Below are positions 25,830 to 33,526 of a stretch of DNA of 47,514 nt, piece by piece. Each line of letters starts with the position of its first letter. The first letter of the stretch is position 1. This DNA is from Rhodothermaceae bacterium (lineage in GTDB: Bacteria; Bacteroidota; Rhodothermia; Rhodothermales; Bin80), in the NCBI GenBank assembly GCA_009841335.1, contig VXLY01000098.1, positions 1-47,514 of the forward strand, written 5' to 3'. Under the pieces are notes generated by a model. The model had not been told where the DNA came from. It ran no database searches and worked only from the letters and a program-made list of their open reading frames with translations. The translations under genes and the position numbers were made by a program.

Positions 25830-27353
25830 ATGCGCAACCCTGCTGTCTTTCTGCTTGTACTTTTCGCCGCGTGTTCGTCGCCTCCGGACACGGATGAATC
25901 GGTGCTGGCCACGGTGGACGGCGAGGTTATTACAGTCGACGAATTCCGACTCAATTATGAGTTTGGCCACGGCCATTTGCGTCAAGGGAAAACCCCTCGG
26001 GAAGACTACCTGCGCTTTCTGATCCTTGAACAGGTGATGGCCCATGAGGCCCAGCAAATGCGGCTGGATACGTCGGCTGCCGTGATCCATGCCATGCAAA
26101 CGCTGCGCGAGGAGCTGCTCATTGAGCGGGTCTTTGAAGAGCATGTGCTCGCGGACATTGAGGTTACCCAGGCGGAAATCACTGCGGAAATCAATGAGAA
26201 TGCCGTGCGATTCCAGTTCCGATTTCTGCCCGCCCGCTCCCGAGCCGAGGCTGTGCGGCTGCAGGGACTGATCAGATCAAATGGCTTTGAAGTCGCCCGG
26301 GATGCTCTTGAAGAGGAATTCAGCGACATGGGCCTTGAGCTTGGTGAACTTGAATCACCGGCGCTGTCATCCGATGAAATTGAGCCCGAGGTTCTTGCCG
26401 TGCTGCGGGATCTTCCAGTGAATGCCGTATCAGATCCTGTTGAGTATCGCGGTGCGTGGTACCTCTTTCAAGTGACCAATATTCAGCGGGAGCTTCTCTC
26501 GCCTGAAGACTACGAGATGCGTGCACCATCCTACCGAAAGGTCGTCTACAATCGCAAAGCCATGGAAAATGCAACCCTGTTCGTGCACAGTCTCATGGAG
26601 CCGATGAATGTGGTAACTCGGCGGGAAGGATTCAATCTACTTTGCGATGCGCTATGGGCCTGGTACGCCCAGAAAACACCCGTACGCAACCTGCTGCATT
26701 ACTTGGAATCACAGCAGGCGGACCCGATGATTGCCCGCAAACTCAAGGATGGATTCGCCGTTCCGCTGGTCGCGTTTGATGACCGGGAGTGGACTATTCG
26801 TACTTTTTTGGAGCACTTCACGCCGGGACGCTATACGTTGCGCGCAAGAGACCGTGAGCATTTTGATCAGCGGCTGGCGAACATTATTGCGCTGGTTGTA
26901 CGGGACCATGTCCTGCTTTCGATGGCGAACAGGGAGCGACTGGATAAGAACGAGGCCTTCCAGCGAACATCCGCGCTCTGGAAGACCAAATGGTTGTTTC
27001 AGGAACTACGTGGCATGGTAGTGGATTCCGCCTCGGTGACCGACACGGAAACCGCGGCATATTATGCCCGGAAAAACACCGCGATGGGCGGACGATTGCG
27101 TCCCTTTGATTCGCTTGATTCCCTCGATCATAGTCGTATCCGCCTACAAATGATGCGGGAGAGACTCTTGACGTTTGCAGACAGCCTAGCTGAATTGGCA
27201 AGCATTTCAATCAACTATGCCATTCTGGATACGATTCGTTTCTCTCAGTCGGCAGTTAATCCGACCATGACCGTACATCTGCTCAAAAGCAACTCTAACA
27301 AGATGCCGTTTCCAATCGCAGATCCAAACTGGAGGATTCCGGCTAAACAATAA
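25830..27353 (+). CDS. SurA-like periplasmic peptidyl-prolyl isomerase/chaperone, lipoprotein
   Basis: The 507-residue product starts with a lipoprotein signal (MRNPAVFLLVLFAACSS; lipobox cysteine near residue 15), then the SurA N-terminal pattern VLATVDGEVITVDEFRLNYE. A parvulin-like domain follows (about 140-235), including GLELGELESPALSSDEI, EVLAVLRDLPVNAVSDPV and GAWYLFQVTNIQ. A long helical C-terminal part completes it. SurA-type proteins help outer-membrane and exported proteins to fold, which fits the large surface proteins encoded just upstream. The parvulin domain is degenerate, so chaperone activity is likelier than isomerase activity. The frame reaches 18 codons further upstream through the terminator hairpin, but the lipoprotein signal fixes the start at 25830. 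Its 3' end overlaps that of the convergent DeoR-family gene by 11 bases. Confidence 0.8.
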   Translation: MRNPAVFLLVLFAACSSPPDTDESVLATVDGEVITVDEFRLNYEFGHGHLRQGKTPREDYLRFLILEQVMAHEAQQMRLDTSAAVIHAMQTLREELLIERVFEEHVLADIEVTQAEITAEINENAVRFQFRFLPARSRAEAVRLQGLIRSNGFEVARDALEEEFSDMGLELGELESPALSSDEIEPEVLAVLRDLPVNAVSDPVEYRGAWYLFQVTNIQRELLSPEDYEMRAPSYRKVVYNRKAMENATLFVHSLMEPMNVVTRREGFNLLCDALWAWYAQKTPVRNLLHYLESQQADPMIARKLKDGFAVPLVAFDDREWTIRTFLEHFTPGRYTLRARDREHFDQRLANIIALVVRDHVLLSMANRERLDKNEAFQRTSALWKTKWLFQELRGMVVDSASVTDTETAAYYARKNTAMGGRLRPFDSLDSLDHSRIRLQMMRERLLTFADSLAELASISINYAILDTIRFSQSAVNPTMTVHLLKSNSNKMPFPIADPNWRIPAKQ

Positions 27354-28149
27354 TAAACTGTAATCCAATGTCCTCCAGAGCACTTTTTGTCTCACCGGGG
27401 ACTCCGTCATCAGTGACGACTATGTCTACCTCCCGAACATCACATACGCGAGTTAGTCCGCGCCGCCCAAATTTTGTTGAATCCATGACCACAACCTTAG
27501 TACGCGCCGACAGGATCATCGCCTGGCTCAGATGAGCTTCAAGGACGTTGGTGGTCGTAATTCCGTGCTCAATGTCAAAACCATCCCCGGCAAGGAACAG
27601 GTAGTCGAAGGTGAGCTTTCTGAGCATATTCTCAGCCTCCGGCCCTACAGTGGCGCCCGTAGTGGAGTGCAGAATTCCGCCAAGGGCCAAGATCTCCACA
27701 TCAAGATTGTTGAGCAGCTCCACGGCAACGAATAAGGCGTTGGTGGCAATGGTGAGATTTTTCCTGCCCCTAATATGGCGGGCCACTTGCACCGTTGTGC
27801 TACCCGCATTCATCACCAGCGTTTGACCATCTTATACCAACTCCGCGGCCTGTTTACCGATACGTCTTTTTTCCTCAACGCGCACACGAGATTTTTCGTC
27901 AAAGGGAAGGTCATATAGATAATGATCCATCAGGACGGCCCCGCCATGCGTACGAACCAGCAGCTTCCGATCATCCAGCACTTGGAGATCCTTACGGATA
28001 GTGACCTCGGAGACGCCCAGTTCACTGCTGAGCTTGGACACAGTGGCGTGCCCGTGCACCTTCAGAACGTCAATGATGTGTTTCTGGCGCTGCGCTGCAC
28101 TAATTGAGGGCATACGAACAGGATCGTTAATTGTCGCAAAGTAACGCAT
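27343..28149 (-). pseudogene. DeoR/GlpR-family regulator interrupted by an in-frame TAA
   Basis: Two frames in the same register make one DeoR-family protein of about 268 codons. The first part (27832-28149, 105 residues) has the winged helix-turn-helix (ATVSKLSSELGVSEVTIRKD, then LQVLDD and RTHGGAVL). The second part (from about 27816 to 27343) has the sugar-isomerase-like sensor domain (MNAGSTTVQVARHI, LALGGILHSTTGATVGPEAE, VVVMDSTKFGRRGLTRV). Between them the family pattern AAELV(E)DGQTL reads AAELV-TAA-DGQTL, so a single GAA-to-TAA change at 27832-27834 explains the break. It is divergent from the phosphonate genes and would be their natural regulator. If real, the DNA-binding part is made without its sensor. 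Sequencing error or stop-codon read-through are alternatives. Confidence 0.85.
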
Positions 28150-28183
28150 TCCAGCCCAATTTGCACAAAAGTTACATATGGGA

Positions 28184-28266
28184 TTTCACATTGTTTCGAA
28201 ACCTTGACCAATCGCAATGAAATGTGTATTATTGGAAAGACTCTCCGCAAGCCAATGTAATTGTGA
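28184..28266 (+). promoter_or_regulatory. Candidate promoter and operator of the phosphonate gene cluster
   Basis: In the 117-base gap between the split regulator and phnW, GTTTCGAAAC (28193-28202) is a perfect 10-bp palindrome with the TTTCG/CGAAA core seen in many DeoR-family operators. Just after it, TTG at 28204-28206 and TATTATTG at 28227-28234, 20 bases apart, resemble Bacteroidota -33 (TTTG) and -7 (TAnnTTTG) elements with one mismatch. Transcription would start about 25-30 bases before the phnW ATG. An operator touching the -33 element would suit repression. All of this is pattern-based. Confidence 0.4.
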
Positions 28267-29400
28267 ATGAGAACTGTTACCGAGACCCCTGACAAGATTC
28301 TGTTTACGCCGGGCCCCCTGTCTACGGCTATGTCCACCAAAGAGGCTATGCTACGAGATTTGGGGTCACGCGATTCAGCCTTTCTTGAAATTGTGCGACA
28401 GATTCGCACGAAGCTGCTGGACATTGCCGGCGTGTCGCAATCTAGTGGGTTTGAGGCGATCCTGATGCAGGGCAGCGGCACCTTTGGGGTCGAGAGTGTT
28501 ATCTCTTCCGCCTTGCCGCGGAATGGTCGGCTGCTCGTTGCCATCAACGGTGCCTACGGAAGACGTATAGCTTACATCGCACGGGTATTGGATATTTCCG
28601 TAGCAGAGCTGCAGATTGCCGAGAACAGACCGATCAATTCTGCAGATGTGGAAGCCGCGATCCGAATTCACCCGGAGGTGGACTGTGTCGCGGTAGTGCA
28701 CTGCGAGACTACCACAGGTCTGGTGAATCCGGTTGCTGACATCGGAAAAGTTGTAGCTGCCTCAGGGAAGATGTATATGGTGGATGCCATGAGCAGCTTC
28801 GGCGTGCTGCCGCTTGACCTGGAGGCTACCGGGGTTGATTACCTGATTACTTCGGCCAACAAGTGCTTTGAAGGTGTCCCTGGATTTGCCGTGATTATCG
28901 CCCGAACCACCGCCCTGCAAGAGTCCAAGGGTCGGGCTCGGAGCGTTTGCCTTGACATTTATTCCCAGTGGCAGGGACTGGAAACCTCGGGCCAATTCCG
29001 CTTTACGCCTCCCACACACGCAATATTGGCCTTTGAACGCACACTTGCGGCCTTTGAGGAGGAGGGGGGCGTGGCCGGCCGGAGAGCTCGCTACGAAGCC
29101 AACCACCAAGTACTGCTGCGCGGCATGACCCGGCTCGGCTTCCGGCCATATCTGGAACCGAGCCATCAGAGTTGCATCATTACGACATTCATGTACCCAC
29201 GTCACCCCCGGTTTTCCTTTGAATTGTTCTACAATCTGCTTAATGACAGGGGATTCGTCATATATCCAGGCAAACTGACCCATTCGGACTGTTTCCGTAT
29301 TGGCACCGTAGGTCAGGTATTTCCGCTGGATGTGGAAAATTTGCTTGTAGCCATTGCGGAAACGCTTGAAGAGATGGGCGTGGACATGGAGGACTGCTGA
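28267..29400 (+). CDS. phnW: 2-aminoethylphosphonate--pyruvate transaminase
   Basis: PhnW moves the amino group of 2-aminoethylphosphonate to pyruvate, giving phosphonoacetaldehyde and alanine; it is a cytoplasmic PLP enzyme. The 377-residue protein has the family start (LFTPGPLSTAMSTKEAMLRD, DLGSRD), the substrate loop GSGTFGVESVISS, the PLP-phosphate and aspartate region (MYMVDAMSSFG), and the Schiff-base lysine in ITSANKCFEGVPGF (Lys199). FRFTPPTHAILAFERTL and the late FRIGTVGQV are also typical. It is the first gene of the run, which continues without strand change to 38.8 kb. No PhnX follows; the PhnY-PhnA route handles the product instead. Confidence 0.93.
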   Translation: MRTVTETPDKILFTPGPLSTAMSTKEAMLRDLGSRDSAFLEIVRQIRTKLLDIAGVSQSSGFEAILMQGSGTFGVESVISSALPRNGRLLVAINGAYGRRIAYIARVLDISVAELQIAENRPINSADVEAAIRIHPEVDCVAVVHCETTTGLVNPVADIGKVVAASGKMYMVDAMSSFGVLPLDLEATGVDYLITSANKCFEGVPGFAVIIARTTALQESKGRARSVCLDIYSQWQGLETSGQFRFTPPTHAILAFERTLAAFEEEGGVAGRRARYEANHQVLLRGMTRLGFRPYLEPSHQSCIITTFMYPRHPRFSFELFYNLLNDRGFVIYPGKLTHSDCFRIGTVGQVFPLDVENLLVAIAETLEEMGVDMEDC

Positions 29401-29435
29401 ATCAAAGCACGCATGCATGCATCTGAACTCAAATC

Positions 29436-29477
29436 TCCTCACAGCCTATTCGGCTCCCGATGGCAATGTCGTGAGGA
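29436..29477 (+). other. Long-range inverted repeat between phnW and the phosphodiesterase gene
   Basis: TCCTCAC (29436-29442) pairs with GTGAGGA (29471-29477). Inside the first arm's side a smaller hairpin AGCC-TATTC-GGCT (29443-29455) is stacked directly on it. There is no T-run, so it is not an ordinary terminator; it could stabilise or process the mRNA between the cytosolic and the secreted enzyme. Seven base pairs with a 28-base loop could also arise by chance. Confidence 0.3.
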
Positions 29478-29537
29478 TGTGCAACACCAGAGACTTGAGG
29501 CTAGCCCCCAAGTCTGTTAGTTATCATACCAGGAAAC

Positions 29538-31994
29538 ATGAACCCTAAACTCTTCTGCCTTTTATGCGCGCTCGCATCTGTTGTAGCTGGCAGCGCACAT
29601 GCCCGCCAGCAAAGTGCGTTGCCGCCAATCCACGTTGTCGTAGTGGGTGTTGATGGCCTCAGCCCCGATGGGGTACGCCAAGCTTCCACCCCCAATCTTG
29701 ATGCTTTGATGGAGCAGGGGGCCTATAGCTTTTCGGCGCGCGCCGTTCTGCCTACTTCCAGCAGCCCGAACTGGGCGTCTATGATTAATGGGGCCGGACC
29801 TGAGCAGCATGGCATAATCTCCAACGCATGGCAGCCGGATGACTACAGCATTGACCCGGTGGTCAGTGGGGTGGGGCCGGTGTTTGCGAGTGTTTTTGAT
29901 TTGATCGCAATGGCAGATCCTGACGCGGTGTCGGCATCCATCTATGATTGGGGCGGATTTGGCCGCCTGTATAACCGCGACGCAGTAACTATTGACATTG
30001 ATACTGATGGACCGCAGGCTGCTGCCGACAGCGCCGTGGCAGCATTTCACGCCCACAGACCAGTGCTCACGTTTGTACATCTTGACCATGTAGATGTAGC
30101 TGGCCACCGCGATGGCCACGGATCACTAGGCTACTATGCGTCGGTTGAGGAAGCGGATCGTCTCATAGGTATCGTCCTTGAAGGCCTCAAGTCTGCTGGT
30201 ATGAGGGAGTCCGCAACGGTCATTGTTTCGTCGGACCATGGCGGAGTCGGAACTGGGCACGGCGGGGAGAGCATGGCAGAGGTGGAGATACCCTGGATTA
30301 TCCATGGCCCGCTCGTGTCGGGTGGTACCAGCATCGAAAGCCCGATTGACACTTACGATACCGCTTCAACCGTCGCGTATCTACTCGGACTCGAGCAACC
30401 GGACGGATGGATTGGCCGCCCGGTCTATGAAGCCTTTGCGCTCGAGAGCCCTCCGCCGCCGCCTGGCCCCGCCGGAATTGAGCATGTCGTTGTTGTGGGT
30501 GTGGACGGGCTCAGCCCCGATGGCATTCAAAAAGCCCACACACCGGTTCTGAATACGCTCATCCCCAACAGTGCCTACAGCTTCAGCGCACGAGCGGTGC
30601 TGACCACCTCCAGCAGTCAAAACTGGTCTTCCATGATTATGGGTGCGGGTCCCGAACAACATGGCATTACTTCCAACAGCTGGGAGAGGGATAATTTTTC
30701 GATCACTCCTACGGTTGCAGGGCCGGAAGGTCTCTTTCCATCCATTTTCTCTGAGGTCCGCGCGGCCGACCCAGCAGCCTACATTGCATCCGTCTATGAC
30801 TGGGGCGGATTCGGACGCCTATTCCCGTCGAGCACGGTAGATGCCGATATTGATGGTGACGGACCGCAAGACACCGTAGACAGGGTCTTGCCTCTATTCG
30901 TGGAGCATAAACCGCGCCTGGCATTCATCCACCTTGATCATGTGGATTACGCGCTGCATACTCATGGGCACGGGACGGACGGGTATTACGAATCTGTTAC
31001 GGAGGCTGACAGATTAATCGGCGAAATAATGGAGGGACTGAAGGTTGCCGATATGGCTGAGCGGACGCTAGTGCTGATCTCGTCTGACCATGGCGGATTG
31101 GGTAAGGGTCACGGTGGATCTTCCATGCAGGAGCTTGAGATCCCCTGGATTGCCCATGGTGCTGGCGTGGCGAAGGGCAAAGGATTGACTGTGCCCATCA
31201 ACATTTTTGATACAGCAGCAACAGTACTGTATGCTTTGGGGGTTGCGCCTCCGTTTGCATGGATTGGCCGACCGGTTACGGACGCGTTTGGATCTCCTGG
31301 AGTGGATGTGTATGTGCCAGCTCCACGCATCGCACCGGTAGCAAGCCGCAGCCTTCAGACTGGCCCCGTCACGATTACCATGCAGGTTGATGATCCGCTT
31401 GCGTCCATCTACTACACACTGGATGGCAGCGTACCTTCGGCAGCCTCCCGATCGTATGAAGAGAGTTTTGAGCTAACATCAAATGGAACAGTTCGCGCAA
31501 TAGCCATGCGGGAAGGACACGCGAGTATGCATTCCCAGTCCTCCTACCGCGTGTTGGAGCCGGGTGCCACCCGGAACGTGTCATTTGCTTATTACGAGGG
31601 GGAATGGGACGTACTGCCCGATTTTGACCAGCTGCAGCCAGTAAAGACCGGAATGGTTTACGAAATTGACCTCATTGGCATAGATGAACTGCAAGAAAAC
31701 TACTTCGCTGTCCGATTCGAAAGTGCAATCCGTATTGACGAGGCAGGATCTCACATCTTCTACTCCCGTTCAGACGATGGTACGAAGCTGTACATCAACG
31801 GCGAACTGGTGGTTGACAATGATGGCAATCACGGGGCCATTGAGCGCAGCGGTGAGATTGAGCTTGAGTCTGGCTTAGCTACGATTGTCGTGGAATACTT
31901 TGAATCCAGCGGCGGTGAACACTTGGAGATATCTATGCAGCGTCCCGGCTCTGATCGTGAGCACCTCACTTTTGAGCATTTTGTCAGCCACTAA
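29538..31994 (+). CDS. Secreted protein with two alkaline-phosphatase-superfamily phosphodiesterase domains, chitobiase-like and PA14 domains
   Basis: The 818-residue protein has a signal peptide (LFCLLCALASVVAGSAHA) and two tandem type I phosphodiesterase/nucleotide-pyrophosphatase-like domains (about 30-300 and 315-590). Both keep the metal and nucleophile motifs: VVVVGVDGLSPDG; PTSSSPNW and TTSSSQNW, where Ser replaces the Thr nucleophile of NPPs; GAGPEQHGI; HLDHVD; SSDHGG; GHGG; and EIPWI(I/A)HG. A chitobiase C-terminal-like beta domain follows (ASIYYTLDGSVPS, about 610-680), then a PA14-like domain (FAYYEGEWDVLPDF to RSDDGTKLYINGELVVDN). The extra domains suggest binding to sugar-containing polymers outside the cytoplasm. 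An AGGAAAC precedes the ATG. Placed inside an aminoethylphosphonate cluster, it may free AEP or phosphate from esters; that substrate is inference. No T9SS tail is present. Confidence 0.85.
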   Translation: MNPKLFCLLCALASVVAGSAHARQQSALPPIHVVVVGVDGLSPDGVRQASTPNLDALMEQGAYSFSARAVLPTSSSPNWASMINGAGPEQHGIISNAWQPDDYSIDPVVSGVGPVFASVFDLIAMADPDAVSASIYDWGGFGRLYNRDAVTIDIDTDGPQAAADSAVAAFHAHRPVLTFVHLDHVDVAGHRDGHGSLGYYASVEEADRLIGIVLEGLKSAGMRESATVIVSSDHGGVGTGHGGESMAEVEIPWIIHGPLVSGGTSIESPIDTYDTASTVAYLLGLEQPDGWIGRPVYEAFALESPPPPPGPAGIEHVVVVGVDGLSPDGIQKAHTPVLNTLIPNSAYSFSARAVLTTSSSQNWSSMIMGAGPEQHGITSNSWERDNFSITPTVAGPEGLFPSIFSEVRAADPAAYIASVYDWGGFGRLFPSSTVDADIDGDGPQDTVDRVLPLFVEHKPRLAFIHLDHVDYALHTHGHGTDGYYESVTEADRLIGEIMEGLKVADMAERTLVLISSDHGGLGKGHGGSSMQELEIPWIAHGAGVAKGKGLTVPINIFDTAATVLYALGVAPPFAWIGRPVTDAFGSPGVDVYVPAPRIAPVASRSLQTGPVTITMQVDDPLASIYYTLDGSVPSAASRSYEESFELTSNGTVRAIAMREGHASMHSQSSYRVLEPGATRNVSFAYYEGEWDVLPDFDQLQPVKTGMVYEIDLIGIDELQENYFAVRFESAIRIDEAGSHIFYSRSDDGTKLYINGELVVDNDGNHGAIERSGEIELESGLATIVVEYFESSGGEHLEISMQRPGSDREHLTFEHFVSH

Positions 31995-32008
31995 CCTTCT
32001 GATTGGCA

Positions 32009-33391
32009 ATGGACTTCGCTCAAGGTGAAAGAACGGCGGTCTCTTCAGCTGATGGCATGCTCACAGAAGGAGACCTCAATGTGTCGCGGCGTAGATCCCG
32101 CTGGATGGCTGAACACATAGATGGTGCGACGCGCACGCTGATTGAACAGGATGCCCAGTTCTTTCTGCACCAGTCTTTGTCTACTCCCTGCCTCAATGTG
32201 CTGCGCGCCTGCGAAGGTGCCAGTATAGAGGACTGGGAGTCCCGGAGTATCCTTGATTTTCACGGCAATGCTGTTCACCAGGTTGGTTATCGCCATCCCA
32301 GTGTGATCAAAGCCGTGATCCAGCAGTTGGAAACGCTGCCGTTTTGTCCGCGCCGCTACACGAATGAGCCGGCCATAGCGCTGGCTGGCAAGTTGGCGGA
32401 ATTGGCACCGGGGACATTAGGCAAAGTGCTGTTTGCCCCTGGCGGTGCGCTGGCCATGGGCATGGCGATGAAGCTCGCCCGTTTGGCTACGGGACGCTTC
32501 AAGACCATTTCGATGTGGGATTCTTTTCATGGTGCCTCTCTGGACACTATTTCCATTGGTGGAGAAGCCTTGTTCCGGCAGGACATCGGACCATTGCTGC
32601 CGGGGACCCATCATGTTCCTCCTCCCAACACAGCTGACTGCCCGTTTGACTGCGGAGATGCATGCTCACTCAAGTGCGCGGATTATCTGGATTATGTTCT
32701 GGACAAAGAGGGCGACATCGGCGCTGTGATTGCCGAAACCGTGCGCAGCACACCCTTCTTCCCACCCCGCGAATATTGGCAGAAGGTCCGGGCTGCGTGC
32801 GACCGGCATGGTGCACTCCTGATCCTGGATGAAATACCTCATGCGCTGGGCCGAACCGGCAGATTCTTTACTTGCGAGCACTACGACATGGAGCCGGACA
32901 TGATCGTAATCGGCAAAGGGTTGGGCGGGGGAATCTTTCCACTCGCTGCGCTGATTGCCCGTGAGCAGTTGGATATTGCAGGTGACCGTGCATTGGGTCA
33001 CTATACCCACGAAAAAAGCCCTGTGGGGTGTGCAGCCGCCTTGGCCACCATCAGCGTCATTGAGGAAGAGGGTCTGCTTAAACATGTCCGTGAACTGGGT
33101 GATTGGACGCTCGGGCAGCTTAGGGCGATGCAGAAACGACAGCCCGTTATCAGGCGCGTCGAAGGGATGGGACTGATAATAGGAGTCACTATTGGAGATG
33201 GTCGGCAATCTGTGGCGTTAGCAGAGGACGTCATGTATCGGGCACTGGCTTCGGGTCTGAATTTCAAACTGACCATGGGAACTACAATCCAGCTTATGCC
33301 CGCGCTCACTATCACACAGGAGCAAATGCAGCATGCCCTCGATATACTTGAAATGTCCATTGCAGCAGCCGCTAATCAGGTCGTTGAATGA
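32009..33391 (+). CDS. pbfA: (R)-1-hydroxy-2-aminoethylphosphonate ammonia-lyase (PbfA-type)
   Basis: This 460-residue PLP enzyme has the class III aminotransferase fold, but its sequence matches the phosphonate-cluster branch whose known member eliminates ammonia from (R)-1-hydroxy-2-aminoethylphosphonate to give phosphonoacetaldehyde. Diagnostic segments are LPFCPRRYTNEPAIALAGKL, KTISMWDSFHGASLDTISIG, PFDCGDACSLKCADYLDYVL, LILDEIPHALGRTGRFF and the lysine region MIVIGKGLGGGIFPLAALI. It feeds the same intermediate as PhnW and so widens the substrate range of the cluster. The frame opens with TTG at 32003; ATG 32009 (MDFAQGERT) is preferred. PhnA follows after 135 bases. Confidence 0.85.
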   Translation: MDFAQGERTAVSSADGMLTEGDLNVSRRRSRWMAEHIDGATRTLIEQDAQFFLHQSLSTPCLNVLRACEGASIEDWESRSILDFHGNAVHQVGYRHPSVIKAVIQQLETLPFCPRRYTNEPAIALAGKLAELAPGTLGKVLFAPGGALAMGMAMKLARLATGRFKTISMWDSFHGASLDTISIGGEALFRQDIGPLLPGTHHVPPPNTADCPFDCGDACSLKCADYLDYVLDKEGDIGAVIAETVRSTPFFPPREYWQKVRAACDRHGALLILDEIPHALGRTGRFFTCEHYDMEPDMIVIGKGLGGGIFPLAALIAREQLDIAGDRALGHYTHEKSPVGCAAALATISVIEEEGLLKHVRELGDWTLGQLRAMQKRQPVIRRVEGMGLIIGVTIGDGRQSVALAEDVMYRALASGLNFKLTMGTTIQLMPALTITQEQMQHALDILEMSIAAAANQVVE

Positions 33392-33526
33392 GTCCCCAAC
33401 ACCAATTCCGCCATCCTTTGGGGGAATCACCGATGCGCAGGCTTCGCCGCGGAATCCTGGACTATCCTTCGATTCCAGCTGTTCAGGCGATCCTCAAGAG
33501 ATGTCTTGGAAAGACATATTGATCTT

